From positions 1 to 64,000 of the forward strand of contig JAXGYO010000004.1 in assembly GCA_040772225.1 (NCBI GenBank): a DNA stretch of 64,000 bases. Reading direction: 5' to 3'. Below, in pieces: positions 7,884 to 17,418 of this stretch; the stretch's first letter is position 1; every line of letters starts with the position of its first letter. This stretch comes from JAAYED01 sp040772225 (GTDB taxonomy: Bacteria > Chloroflexota > Anaerolineae > UBA1429). The position numbers and the translations under genes were made by a program. Under the pieces are notes generated by a model that did no database searches, had not been told where the DNA came from, and worked only from the letters and a program-made list of their open reading frames with translations.

Positions 7884-9221
7884 GTGAGCACGCCCAACAT
7901 CCTCTACCTGCATTCCCACGACACGGGGCGCTACGTCAGCCCCTACGGTCACGCCCTGCCCACGCCGCATATCCAGCGTTTCGCCGAGGAAGGTGTCGTC
8001 TTTCGGCAGGCGTTCTGCGCGGCGCCCACCTGCTCCCCCAGCAGGGCCGCGCTGCTCACCGGCCAGGCGCCGCACAGCGCCGGCATGACCGGCCTGGCCC
8101 ATCGCGGCTTCAGTCTGAATGACTACGGGCAGCACCTGATCCACACGCTCCGCGGGGCGGGCTATCGCTCGACACTCATCGGGGTGCAGCACGTGGCCCG
8201 TGAGGCCGAGACCATCGGCTATGATGAGGTCGTGCCGCTGGAGAGCCGCGAGGCGCGCCATGTGGCCCCGGCAGCGGCCGCATTCCTGCGCCGCGCGCCA
8301 AAGCAGCCCTTCTTTCTCAGCGTCGGGACAACAGAGACCCACCGCGAGTATCCGGACCCTGGAACGGACGATGGCAGCCACCTGCGCACGCCCGCGCCCC
8401 TGCCCGATGTCCCCGAGATACGCCGCGACATGGCCGCCTATGTCGCCAGCCTCCGCAGGCTCGACGATGCCGTTGGCACGGTCCTCGCGGCGCTGGAGGA
8501 GAGCGGGCTGGCGGACAACACGCTGGTGATCCTGACCACCGATCACGGAATCGCCTTCCCACGCATGAAATGCAATCTCACCGCGCATGGCGCCGGCGTG
8601 ATGCTCATCCTGCGCGGCCCCGGCGGCTTCAGCGGTCCCGGCGGGACCGCCAGGGGCCGCGTGATCGACAGCCTCGTATCGCAGATCGACCTCTTCCCCA
8701 CCCTCTGCGACCTGCTGGGCATCGCCCCGCCGACCTGGCTCCAGGGCCGCTCGCTCATGCCCATCATCCGCGGCGAGGCGGCCGAGGTGAACGATGCCGT
8801 CTACGCCGAGGTGACCTATCACGCTGCCTATGAGCCGATGCGCGCGGTACGCACAGCACGCTGGAATTACGTCCGGCGGTTCGACGGGCGCCGCACGCCG
8901 GTGATGCCCAATTGCGACGACAGCCCCAGCAAGACCTATCTCCTGGAGCACGGCTGGCGCGACCAGCCCATCGCGCAGGAGCAACTCTACGACCTGGTCT
9001 ACGATCCCAACGAGGCCTGCAACCTGGCCAGTGATCCCGCGCACGCCGACGTGCAGGCGGAGATGCGCGCACGCCTGCAGGCCTGGATGGTGCGCACATC
9101 CGATCCGCTGCTGGATGGCCCGGTGGCCGCGCCGCCGGGCGCTCAGTTGAACGACCCCGACGGTCTCTCGCCGCGGGAGCCGGTGCGCATCGTCGGCGGC
9201 CATGGCGAGACGGCAGGCTAG
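7884..9221 (+). CDS. Sulfatase (formylglycine type, N-sulfoglucosamine sulfohydrolase-like)
   Basis: A 445-residue alkaline-phosphatase-fold sulfatase. The active-site signature CSPSRAALLTG (about residue 53) has the Cys that must be oxidised to formylglycine. N-terminal PNILYLHSHD contributes the metal-binding Asp, and DNTLVILTTDHGIAFPR contributes the second metal DH pair. The overall layout is nearest the heparan-N-sulfatase (SGSH-like) group. No signal peptide is seen, so it may be cytoplasmic, though sulfatase annotation alone cannot fix the substrate. The GTG start has GGAG 7 nt upstream; an in-frame ORF extends upstream only through repeats. No formylglycine-generating enzyme lies in the window. 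Confidence 0.87.
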   Translation: MSTPNILYLHSHDTGRYVSPYGHALPTPHIQRFAEEGVVFRQAFCAAPTCSPSRAALLTGQAPHSAGMTGLAHRGFSLNDYGQHLIHTLRGAGYRSTLIGVQHVAREAETIGYDEVVPLESREARHVAPAAAAFLRRAPKQPFFLSVGTTETHREYPDPGTDDGSHLRTPAPLPDVPEIRRDMAAYVASLRRLDDAVGTVLAALEESGLADNTLVILTTDHGIAFPRMKCNLTAHGAGVMLILRGPGGFSGPGGTARGRVIDSLVSQIDLFPTLCDLLGIAPPTWLQGRSLMPIIRGEAAEVNDAVYAEVTYHAAYEPMRAVRTARWNYVRRFDGRRTPVMPNCDDSPSKTYLLEHGWRDQPIAQEQLYDLVYDPNEACNLASDPAHADVQAEMRARLQAWMVRTSDPLLDGPVAAPPGAQLNDPDGLSPREPVRIVGGHGETAG

Positions 9222-9254
9222 GCCATTGCGACTGCGACGCGCCTCCCTCGCGCT

Positions 9255-9347
9255 CATGATGCTGCTGGCCTGCGCGGCAACGGCGGCACAACGCTCACAG
9301 CGCAGATCACCGCCTGGCTGACCAGGAGCGGCGTGGTCAAGCTGTAG
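9255..9347 (+). pseudogene. Flavodoxin C-terminal remnant
   Basis: The frame read from 9255 gives GLRGNGGTTLTAQITAWL followed by TRSGVVKL and a stop. This closely matches the end of the flavodoxin at 11916-12402 (RGNGDPALAAQITAWL, ARIGVVKV, stop). Only about 30 residues survive, with no upstream flavodoxin sequence. The two matching tails bracket the GT39-like gene. Confidence 0.65.
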
Positions 9348-9686
9348 GTCCGTGCTCTGGAATCGGCCCCACACCTTACGCAAGCTCAGCCTCTGCCAGA
9401 GGTATGGCATGGCTATACATAGCAAGAGACCCCCTTGCGGGGGCCTCTTTTGCTTTGCCTGATGCTTCAGGGTAGCTGGCACTGGATATCTATGCGCACC
9501 ATCTGTCCGGACTCCGGTCACACTGCGGAGGAAGCGCGGCCCCCTGGATGCGTTCGCGCTGGCGCCTCTGCGGGAGCGGCTTACCCGCCCGCGCACTATA
9601 TAGATACACACAAGTTTTTCATCTGTGGCGATTGGGATCAACGGCCCCGGATCACCACCCGTGGCACCAAGGATTCACGGTACCGC
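9348..9686. other. Intergenic, terminator only
   Basis: Apart from the terminator at 9424-9451, no gene or repeat was recognised here. Confidence 0.45.
9424..9451 (+). terminator. Rho-independent terminator
   Basis: AAGAGACCCCC-TTGC-GGGGGCCTCTT followed by TT forms a strong stem-loop downstream of the sulfatase and the flavodoxin remnant. The upstream A-run also makes it plausible in reverse. Confidence 0.65.
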
Positions 9687-9715
9687 TTGACCTTCGCGTC
9701 AGTCGCGGCTAGAGT
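9687..9715 (+). promoter_or_regulatory. Sigma-70-type promoter
   Basis: -35 TTGACC (9687-9692), 17-bp spacer, -10 TAGAGT (9710-9715). It is about 100 nt upstream of the GT39-like gene. Confidence 0.5.
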
Positions 9716-9811
9716 AGCCACCGTGTTGTCCCGACGGGCAAGGTGCACTCCGTTCCTCGAGAGACTGTTTCTGTATTTGCATCGCCGTCAACCAAACTTG
9801 GCAGGTGTCGA

Positions 9812-11860
9812 ATGCAGGCCACCGGCAGAGCGGAAACTGAGCTATTCAACCCCGGTCAGGCGTCGTTGGGATACACTTTCGCCGTCACGCTGGTGGCGGC
9901 CTGTCTATTCCTGGTCGCCTATGGCTCCCGGAACAACGACTACCTGTCGGATCCTCGGTTGAATCTCGTCACCGCACAGGCCATCATCGACCACGGCACT
10001 GTCGCGCTAGACCTCTACAAGGATGAGGGCATCCAGGGCTACTCCTTCGACTGGTACCTCTCTCGTGGTGAAATGATATCGATTGACGGGCACTATTATG
10101 ATTACTTTCCAGTAGGTCCCGCCATACTCTCGGTGCCTGCTGTCTGGGTGGCCAAGATGCACGGCTTCGACATGCGCACCCCGGCTAACTTTGCAGTTCA
10201 GCGGGTACTCTCGGCAACATCAGTGTCGCTGGTCTTCGTGTTGCTCTACCTCCTGGTTCGGAGCCGGCTCGGTCGCCGAGATTCACTGATTCTGGCCGGA
10301 GCATTCACCTGTGGCAGCACCATTCTCAGTACCATGGGCTCGGCCCTGTGGAGCATCAACTACACCACGGTGATCGCCGCTGGCGGACTGAATATGTTGG
10401 CGCACTCACGCGGCACGACGCTGTCCTGGCATACCAGCATTCTCGTGGGCCTACTGCTGTTTCTGGCCTACTTCACCCGGGCTTCCGCAGCCGTGTTCGT
10501 GCTATCGGTACTCCTTTACATCCTGTTTCGTCACAGGCCCGCGTTTCCCTACGTCGCTCTCACATCTGGGATCCTACTCTTCCTGTTTGCAGTCTGGTCG
10601 CGCCACACCTATGGCCTCTGGTTGCCCCCATACTACCTGCCCACTCGGCTGGCCAACGATGCGCGAGCTCCCTTCTGGCAAGGCCTGCTCGGACACGTGG
10701 CAAGCCCATCCAGGGGAATCTTGGTCTTTAGCCCTTTCGTCATCCTCCCCATGACCGCCTTGCTGCTTAGGCCTCGAGTAGCGTTGAGAGATCCTCTAGC
10801 GCGAGCGTGTCTGTTGTGGGCCACGCTCCACATTGTCATCTCGTCTCAGGGTGTACAGTGGTGGGGAGGGTGGTCTTTTGGTCCTCGCCTGCTCACAGAG
10901 ATAGTGCCTGGTCTTCTCCTGTTAACGGCGTCAGCCTGGAAGGACCTGCGGGCGTATCTATCCCAAACCACAAAACGACTTGTAACCGGAGCGTTCCTGG
11001 TACTTAGCGGCCTGGCCGCGGTAATTCATGGTCCCCAGGGCCTGTACAATCCCGCGATTGCCCGATGGAACGCCCTCGTATACCCTGTGCCCCCGGCGTC
11101 TTCGGAGGGTCTGGGCGATCTTTTCGATTGGAGATACAGCCAGGCCTTTGCCTCTGACGCCGTGAACTGCCGAATCGAGCACGATCACGGCTGGTTCCTA
11201 CTTCCCTTGGATCGCACGCTAAGCCCCTATGCCTGGAACACGCCGATCACGTATGCCGCGGACCTGAACAGCGATTGGCGCGGACTCGCCAGAAGTGCGC
11301 AAGCCAGGTCGGTGGTCGAGCCGCTTCCGAGCAGTCACCTGGCACACCGCATCCTGTTGCCACTCGTCGCCAATGGCAGCGGTGCACAGGTGGAGCAGAA
11401 CGACGCCTTGTTCATTGGGTTCCAGTTGCTCAACCGTTCACACCTGGAGATCATGTCCACGCGATCTACAATCTGTTCAGAGTCGGCCGTCGTTATTGGG
11501 CCTATTCAGGATATGCCCGCACAGCAAGGCGCCGTGCTGCGGTTGACGGTGAGCGCGATGCGTACGCAGACGGTGGCCGTCACCGTGAACGAGGTTCTGG
11601 TCGGTGAGAACACGGTAGGTCAGCCCGGCCACGCGCAACCCGAGACACTGACCTTTGACATACCCGCGGGGGTTCTTCACAAGTGGCAACCGAACACAAT
11701 CGGCGTCAGCCTGCCATCATCTCCCGATGACCGCTGGTTCACCGATCTCCTCGAGCCCGGCCCGCCCGATGGCATCGCCCTGCACGAACTGAGGTTGACC
11801 CCCTCGGCCGCGGACAGGGCGACCCCGGACGCGGGCTCGGCGCAGGCGGCGCCGCAGTGA
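9812..11860 (+). CDS. GT39/ArnT-like multi-pass membrane protein
   Basis: A 682-residue membrane protein. The N-terminal half has about ten hydrophobic segments, an acidic extracellular loop after the first (SRNNDYLSDPRLNLV) and a conserved FPVGPAILSVPAVWVAK stretch. These are the features of the dolichyl/polyprenyl-phosphate-sugar-dependent glycosyltransferases (GT-C fold, GT39/ArnT/DUF2029-like). The last about 250 residues are soluble and beta-rich. Codon use is visibly less GC-biased than in neighbouring genes. The start at 9812 (MQATGRAETE) has AGGTG upstream; a longer frame to 9743 lacks support. The acceptor is unknown. Confidence 0.65.
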   Translation: MQATGRAETELFNPGQASLGYTFAVTLVAACLFLVAYGSRNNDYLSDPRLNLVTAQAIIDHGTVALDLYKDEGIQGYSFDWYLSRGEMISIDGHYYDYFPVGPAILSVPAVWVAKMHGFDMRTPANFAVQRVLSATSVSLVFVLLYLLVRSRLGRRDSLILAGAFTCGSTILSTMGSALWSINYTTVIAAGGLNMLAHSRGTTLSWHTSILVGLLLFLAYFTRASAAVFVLSVLLYILFRHRPAFPYVALTSGILLFLFAVWSRHTYGLWLPPYYLPTRLANDARAPFWQGLLGHVASPSRGILVFSPFVILPMTALLLRPRVALRDPLARACLLWATLHIVISSQGVQWWGGWSFGPRLLTEIVPGLLLLTASAWKDLRAYLSQTTKRLVTGAFLVLSGLAAVIHGPQGLYNPAIARWNALVYPVPPASSEGLGDLFDWRYSQAFASDAVNCRIEHDHGWFLLPLDRTLSPYAWNTPITYAADLNSDWRGLARSAQARSVVEPLPSSHLAHRILLPLVANGSGAQVEQNDALFIGFQLLNRSHLEIMSTRSTICSESAVVIGPIQDMPAQQGAVLRLTVSAMRTQTVAVTVNEVLVGENTVGQPGHAQPETLTFDIPAGVLHKWQPNTIGVSLPSSPDDRWFTDLLEPGPPDGIALHELRLTPSAADRATPDAGSAQAAPQ

Positions 11861-11915
11861 GGGTCGACGCGACCTCTGACAAACGCTGGATCGTGTAGGG
11901 GGAACGAGCCCCAGC

Positions 11916-12402
11916 ATGCCCCCAACGATTTTGATCGCTTACTACACGCGCACAGTCAACACGCATACGATCGCCGAGGCGATCCAGCGCCCGGCAGGCG
12001 GCACCCTGGCTGAGATGCGCCCGGTGGTCCCATACCCGCCCTCCTACCAGGCGGTCCTGAAGCAGGCCCGGACGGAGATCAAGGCGAACGGCCGCCCTGC
12101 CATCGAGAGCGTCGCTGAAAACCCGGGCGCCTATGGCACGCTGTTCATCGGATCGCCCGTCTGGTGGCGCACCCTCGCGCCGCCGGTCGCCGCCTTTCTG
12201 GCGACTCCCGGCCTCGCGCAAGACCGTCGTCCCGTTCCGTACGCACGGCGGTGGCGGCGCCGGCCACGCCGAGAGCGATCTCGCGCAGCTCTGTCCCGAC
12301 GCGATCGTCAAGCCAGGTCTGGCCGTGCGCGGCAATGGGGACCCGGCGCTCGCAGCGCAGATCACCGCGTGGCTGGCCCGGATCGGCGTGGTCAAGGTAT
12401 AG
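11916..12402 (+). pseudogene. Flavodoxin, single frameshift
   Basis: The first frame encodes an FMN-binding start (ILIAYYTRTVNTHTIAEAI), the YPPSYQAVLKQA helix and LFIGSPVWWRTLAPPV. The remainder continues in the next frame as KTVVPFRTHGGGGAGHAE and ends QITAWLARIGVVKV. The switch lies near 12215. This is the Flavodoxin_4-type architecture at full length (about 160 residues), with one indel that could be real or a sequence error. The usual Gly of the phosphate loop (RTGNT) is Val here, hinting at decay. A copy of its tail lies at 9255-9347. Confidence 0.75.
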
Positions 12403-12785
12403 GGTTCCGCCTTTGCGCCGGGATGCGATCCCGCCCAAGACCCCGAGGCGCCTCGTGAGGCAGCCTGGTTCTTTCGCACTCCCTGCGTCCTGCCTGCGCT
12501 GTCTGCCTGCCCCTCTCGCTCAGGTTCTGGGTGCGGCGCCACACGCTCGGGCCCCAGCCGCCCCTCCCCAGGCTGGCGACTGGGGAGTCAGGATGTCAGG
12601 GCCTTTCATGGCACCGCGATCGGGTAATGGGGCCTCCCGCAGCACCACAGGGCAATGCTTACGGCCGAACATGATAGAATAGAGACAGCCTGCGGAAGTC
12701 AGATCTGAACGCGCAGATCGCGCTGGACAACCGCCACTCGCATGCAGGGCGTTTCCGTGGGCATACACTCCCCCAGGAGGTGAGC
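12403..12785. other. Intergenic, no gene seen
   Basis: About 380 bp without a credible gene. TAGAAT at 12675 could be a -10 box for the downstream methyltransferase gene, but no good -35 partner is visible. Confidence 0.45.
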
Positions 12786-13790
12786 ATGGACATGAGGCAG
12801 TGGATTACGGACAACATTCAGGCGCGGGTGAAAAAGCCGCTCCCCATTCTGTCCTTTCCGGCGATCCAACTGCTGGGCATCACGGTCAGAGAGCTGATCT
12901 CCAGCAGCACCAGACAGGCGGAAGGGATGCGGCTCGTTGCCGAACGCGTGGATGCCGCCGCTGCAGTCAGCATGATGGACCTCTCGGTTGAAGCCGAGGC
13001 CTTTGGCTCCACGATCAGGGTCTCCGACGATGAGGTGCCCACAGTCTACGGCCGCATCGTGACCTCGACGGAGGACGCAGAGGCGCTCCCTGTGCCCGAC
13101 GTCCACGCAGGACGCACGGGCCGGTACGTCCAGGCCATCCATCTCGCCAAACAGCAGATCTCGGATCGCCCGGTGTTGGCGGGCATGATCGGGCCGTTCT
13201 CCCTGGCCGGGCGCCTGCAGGACCCCTCCGAGGCCATGATGGCCTGTTATGATCGACCCGAGATGGTGCATCTGGTGCTGGAAAAGGCGACGCAGTTCCT
13301 CGCCGCCTACGCGCTGGCCTATCGCGAGGCGGGCGCGGACGGTGTCGTGATGGCGGAGCCGCTGGCAGGCGTCCTGTCGCCCAGACTTGTCGACAGTTTC
13401 TCCTCTGCTTACATCAGGCGCATCGTGCGAGCGGTCCAGTCCGAGTCGTTCGGCGTTTTCTACCACAACTGCGGCAACAACGTGCCAAAGCTCGTGGACT
13501 CGATCAAGACCATCGGCGCTTATGGTTACCACTTTGGCAACGCCATCGAATTGAAGCAGGTGCTGGAACGGATGCCCGAGGACGTACTGGTCATGGGCAA
13601 TGTGGATCCGGCCACTCAGTTTCGCAATGGAACCCCGGAATCCATCCGCGCGGTCACGCTGTCGCTGCTGGAAACCTGCACCGTTCACCGCAACTATGTC
13701 GTCTCATCGGGCTGCGACATTCCTCCGCTCTCACCGTGGGAGAACATCGACGCCTTTTTCGCCGCGACCCGCGAGTTCTATGCTCGGTGA
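12786..13790 (+). CDS. Uroporphyrinogen decarboxylase-family (MtaA/CmuA-like) methyltransferase
   Basis: A 334-residue URO-D-fold protein. The His-x-Cys pair in FYHNCGNN (about residue 225) and the later Cys in SSGCDIPP form the zinc site used by methylcobamide:coenzyme M/tetrahydrofolate methyltransferases. The haem-type decarboxylase lacks this site, so a corrinoid-dependent methyl transfer is more likely than haem synthesis. AGGAGG at 12775-12780 sets the ATG at 12786; the GTG at 12780 overlaps that site. No corrinoid protein lies next to it, so its partner is elsewhere. Confidence 0.82.
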   Translation: MDMRQWITDNIQARVKKPLPILSFPAIQLLGITVRELISSSTRQAEGMRLVAERVDAAAAVSMMDLSVEAEAFGSTIRVSDDEVPTVYGRIVTSTEDAEALPVPDVHAGRTGRYVQAIHLAKQQISDRPVLAGMIGPFSLAGRLQDPSEAMMACYDRPEMVHLVLEKATQFLAAYALAYREAGADGVVMAEPLAGVLSPRLVDSFSSAYIRRIVRAVQSESFGVFYHNCGNNVPKLVDSIKTIGAYGYHFGNAIELKQVLERMPEDVLVMGNVDPATQFRNGTPESIRAVTLSLLETCTVHRNYVVSSGCDIPPLSPWENIDAFFAATREFYAR

Positions 13791-13828
13791 CCGCAGGCCC
13801 ACCGCTGGCGGAAGGGCCTGCCGGGCGT

Positions 13829-14512
13829 TTATTGTGCGGCCGCCCCTGCGGGCGGCTCATCGCTGATCCACGTGTCATAGTTGGCAATATCGCGGTCGAG
13901 CACCAGCCTGCACAGCAGTACCCGCCACCAGGGGCCAGGATCGGCCAGCATCTTGTGACTGCCCTCCAGACGTTTGAGGACCGTCAGCAACGCGATTCCC
14001 CAGCAGGTGAGCACCACGACCTCCGGTTGGTGTCGGAATGCGGCAAAGAGCGGCAGCGTCAGGAAACCGACCAATCCCACCGCCGCCGCCGCCGGCGGCA
14101 CGAGCCGCCCCGCGGCCAGATGCCCGAGCATCCAGATCACGCCGGGGGAGAACAGGTTCAGCAGAATGCCCAGCGCGGTCGCCACGCCACGGCCGCCGCG
14201 CAACCCGAGAAACAGCGACCAGTTGTGCCCCGCCATGGCTGCCAGACCAACAAGGCCGCAGACCAGGAGAGGCTGGCCCAGGCGGCGCGCCAGAAGCACG
14301 GGCAGCGCGGCCTTGGCCACGTCCAGAACACCCACCGCGATCATTCCGGCCACGCCGTAATAGTTATACACGTTGGATGCGCTAAGCTTGCCACTGCCCC
14401 GTGCGCGCAGGTCGATGGCATCCCGATGGCGGCCAAGCAAATAGGAATAAGAGACTGACCCCGAAAGGTAGCCCAGCAGCAAAAGCAGGCCGGGAAGCAA
14501 CCAGTCAGGCAT
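13829..14512 (-). CDS. plsY: PlsY-like glycerol-3-phosphate acyltransferase
   Basis: A 227-residue membrane enzyme of the PlsY family, which transfers the acyl group of acyl-phosphate to glycerol 3-phosphate to make lysophosphatidate. The three conserved motifs are present: LGYLSGSVSYSYLLG at the N-terminus, GSGKLSASNVYNYYG (variant of GSGNxGATN) and AGHNWSLFLGLRGGRGVAT. Five or so membrane segments are seen. The ATG overlaps the stop of degV (TGATG), indicating translational coupling. Lys and Ser at the normally Asn/Gly positions make it a divergent member. Confidence 0.82.
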   Translation of the reverse strand: MPDWLLPGLLLLLGYLSGSVSYSYLLGRHRDAIDLRARGSGKLSASNVYNYYGVAGMIAVGVLDVAKAALPVLLARRLGQPLLVCGLVGLAAMAGHNWSLFLGLRGGRGVATALGILLNLFSPGVIWMLGHLAAGRLVPPAAAAVGLVGFLTLPLFAAFRHQPEVVVLTCWGIALLTVLKRLEGSHKMLADPGPWWRVLLCRLVLDRDIANYDTWISDEPPAGAAAQ

Positions 14513-15369
14513 CAGGCATCCTCCGCCACGCTCCAGGCGATGCCCAGAAGCGCGGGCCCTGTGTGCGCCCCCATGACCGGCGTCAGGTGCGACATGACGA
14601 ACTCGATACAATTGGGCATGGCACGCATCCGTTCGGCCAATGCCTCGCCATCCTCGGGCTGGTCGGCGTGAAAGACCGATGCGCGAAAGGGGCGCTCCCC
14701 GACAGCGCGCTGCACGGCCCGGACCATACAGTCCGCGGAGCGGGCGTGGTTGCGGGCGACGGCTACAGGCGCCACGGAGCCATTGGCTATCGTTACCACC
14801 GGCTCAACGTGCAGGCGCGAGTTCACCATGCGAGCCACGGACGTGCCGCGCCCCAGCCGAATCAGGTGCTCCAGCGTCTGGAACGCGCCCACCAGCCCCG
14901 ACCGCCCCCGGCAAGCCTCGGCGGCTGCGGCAACTTCCTCGAGCGTGCCGCCGCGCTGGGCCAGGCGCGCCGCCTCCAGCACGCAAAAGCCTTCGGCCAT
15001 CGCGGCGCAGCGCGTGTCGACGATCCGCACGGGCACCGGCGCGACTTCGGCGGCGAGCGTGGCTACGGAGACGATGCTGGTGAGCATGCGCGAGGCGAAC
15101 ACGCCTACGATACCATCGGCGCGCGCCGCTGCCCGCGCATACGCTTCGGCAAAGGCGGCGGGCGTGGGAACCGACGTGGATGGCTTTGTATCCCGTTCCT
15201 TGAACAGACGGTAGAACGCCTGCGGAGTGATATCCACCCCGTCGAGATAGGTCTCGCCATCCCACGCCAGCACCAGTGGCACCACCTCCAGATCATAGGC
15301 CTTGGCCAGGTCGGGCGGAATGCTGGCGATGCTATCGGTGACCACCGCGATGTGCCTTGAATCCGTCAT
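14512..15369 (-). CDS. DegV-family fatty-acid-binding protein
   Basis: A 285-residue EDD-fold protein. DegV/FakB proteins bind a fatty acid and present it to FakA kinase for phosphorylation. The N-terminal VVTDSIASIPPDLAKAY and VPLVLAWDGETYLDGVDI match, as do KPSTSVPTPAAF and RTLVRL-like EHLIRLGRG. GGGGGAG precedes the ATG. It overlaps plsY by one base; acyl-phosphate from FakAB would be the PlsY substrate, so the pair makes metabolic sense. No fakA is in the window. Confidence 0.88.
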   Translation of the reverse strand: MTDSRHIAVVTDSIASIPPDLAKAYDLEVVPLVLAWDGETYLDGVDITPQAFYRLFKERDTKPSTSVPTPAAFAEAYARAAARADGIVGVFASRMLTSIVSVATLAAEVAPVPVRIVDTRCAAMAEGFCVLEAARLAQRGGTLEEVAAAAEACRGRSGLVGAFQTLEHLIRLGRGTSVARMVNSRLHVEPVVTIANGSVAPVAVARNHARSADCMVRAVQRAVGERPFRASVFHADQPEDGEALAERMRAMPNCIEFVMSHLTPVMGAHTGPALLGIAWSVAEDA

Positions 15370-15427
15370 CTACTCCCCCACTTTGCTTCTCGAGCTGACC
15401 GCGGAAACTATCGTGCGCTGCGGTGTT

Positions 15428-15456
15428 ATGATAGCCTGCAGCGCACGGTACGTCAA
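15428..15456 (-). promoter_or_regulatory. Sigma-70-type promoter for degV-plsY
   Basis: Minus strand -35 TTGACG (15451-15456), 17 bp, -10 TATCAT (15428-15433); start near 15421, about 52 nt before the degV ATG. Confidence 0.6.
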
Positions 15457-15563
15457 CGGTGTCACAGGGCTTGAAGCCGATATTGCCACCGGAGCGATTT
15501 GGCGCCAGGCGCATCTCGCCCTGCCATCCCCCGGATACCGTCTGCAGAAAAAGAGTCACGATC

Positions 15564-16867
15564 TTGAAGCAAACAGATGCACGTCAGGGCAGTTGGATCA
15601 ACCGGTTCCCGGTTTACTACGGCTGGGTGATCCTCGTGGCGGCATGGCGGTCCAGATTATGTCGAGCCCTGGCCAGACCTATACCACGTCGATCTTCATC
15701 GAGCGCTTTATCGCCGATTTGGGTCTCTCGCGCACCCTGGTGAGCACGCTGTACACGATCGGCGCCCTGTGCGGCGGCCTGGCCAAGGGGCTGGTGGGAC
15801 GGCGTGTAGACCGGTACGGGGTTCGGACCATGGCGGCGATTACCGGCGTGCTGTTTGGCCTGGCCTGCCTGTACATGAGCTTTGTCAATGGCGCCTGGAT
15901 GCTGGGCCTGGGTTTTGTGCTGATCCGGATGCTGGGCCAGGGCAGCCTGAGCCTCACCGCCAGTAACGCCATCAACCGCTGGTGGGTGCGCCGCCGCGGC
16001 ACGATCATGGGTATCTCTGGCGTGGCTGTATCGCTGCTGGGCGTGGGCACCTTCCCCGGCCTGGTACACGCCCTGATCGGCACATACGACTGGCGCGTGG
16101 CCTACCGCATCCTCGCCGTTGCCGTGTGGGTCATCGTGGTGCCGGTGACCGCACTGCTGCTTCGCAACGCACCCGAAGAGCATGGCCTGCTGCCGGATGG
16201 CGGGCTGGGCGAACGGCAGGCATCGCGGCAGTCCCGGGGCTGGGTGGAGGAACACTGGACGCTGAGCGAAGCACTCCACACCCGTGCCTTTTGGATCGTG
16301 GCCGCGGGCCTGGCCAGCATGTCGATGCTGGGCACCGGACTCACCTTTCACATGGTCAGCATCTTTGAGGATAGCGCCCTGCCTGCCTCGGTGGCCGCAG
16401 CGGCCTTTGTGCCCGTGGCGATGGCGGCGGCGGGCGTGCGCCTGGGCGGCGGATACCTCGTGGACCGGCTGGGGGCGCGCTGGATTCTCGCCACCGCCCT
16501 GGTGTTGCAGGCTGCCTCCCTGCTCATGGCCCCCTTTCTCACAACACAGGCGATCGCGCTCGCCTATGGCGTCGTACTGGGCGCCACGCAGGGACTACAG
16601 GCCGCGGTGGGCGGCGTGATCTGGCCGATGTACTATGGCCGGCAGCATCTGGGCGCCATCACCGGCGTCAGCTCCATGATCCTGATCATCGCCTCGGCGC
16701 TCGGGCCGCTGCCCATGGGCATCGCCCGTGACCTGCTGGGCGACTATCGGATGGCCCTCACCGTGGCTGCGGCACTGCCTTTGCTGCTGGCGGTGGCAGC
16801 CGCGACGCTGCGGCGGCCGGTGCGCAGCAGGAGTATTCGCCCGGCCAGCCAGCATCAAGGAGGATGA
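15564..16867 (+). CDS. MFS transporter, 5' end frameshifted
   Basis: A 12-segment major facilitator of the oxalate/formate- or monocarboxylate-permease type. The expected N-terminus (WINRFPVYYGWVILVA) lies in the frame beginning at TTG 15564. The rest, from MAVQIMSSPGQTYTTS at about 15644, lies in another frame, so an indel falls at roughly 15638-15645. The motif A region GRRVDRYGVRTM follows segment 2. It is about 430 residues when joined, normal for the family. An ATG at 15644 could rescue a slightly short protein. The substrate is not predictable. Confidence 0.7.
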
Positions 16868-17418
16868 ACACGGGTTCCGCTCACTGCCGTCATCTCGTGT
16901 CAACTACGACAGTCCATCCATCTCGCTGGTGTCATGGCACAAGTGTCTCTATCTCGTGCCCGGCAGGTTACCAACGCGTCCGCATCATCTGGCCGTTAAC
17001 GCCATGGGTTGACGCATGCCGGCGTATGGCTTGACATCGTACGAGTGGCCGAATAGGCTGTTACCGCGCTTTGCCTAAAGCGGCCGGCGCGATCTCATCA
17101 AGCAATAGACCGAGTCCAGCCGCCTGCTTGCCTCTAGCTCGGACGGCGATCGCCCAGGAAAAGTCATGATAACGCTATGTGACCACCCCGATGAGCACTG
17201 GCCCAGACTCACGATAATGGCCAGAGCCCCGGTAATCCTGCACAACCGAACTGGCTCGAGTGGTAGCTGGATCGCGATCGCCGGTGACAGGTACGGGTGC
17301 GCTGCGGAGTATCGAGGCGGCCGCCTGGGCGGCCGCCTGGCAGCCATTCTACGCCAGGGGGCGAGAACACTATTGAGCAGTGTCTCCATACCGGCCACAA
17401 AGCAGGTGCAATAGTCAC
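16868..17418. other. Intergenic, one promoter candidate
   Basis: No gene was recognised in this 550-bp stretch. It contains a promoter candidate at 17031-17059 and a short GC-rich inverted repeat (GCGGCCGCCTGGGCGGCCGC) near 17320. Confidence 0.45.
17031..17059 (+). promoter_or_regulatory. Sigma-70-type promoter candidate
   Basis: Consensus -35 TTGACA (17031-17036), 17 bp, -10 TAGGCT (17054-17059). The nearest downstream gene starts 360 bp later, so the leader would be long. Confidence 0.4.

Noticed and set aside
7707..9641. 644-codon open frame antisense to the sulfatase
   Set aside because: GC-rich shadow frame without domains; the opposite strand has a complete sulfatase with active site.
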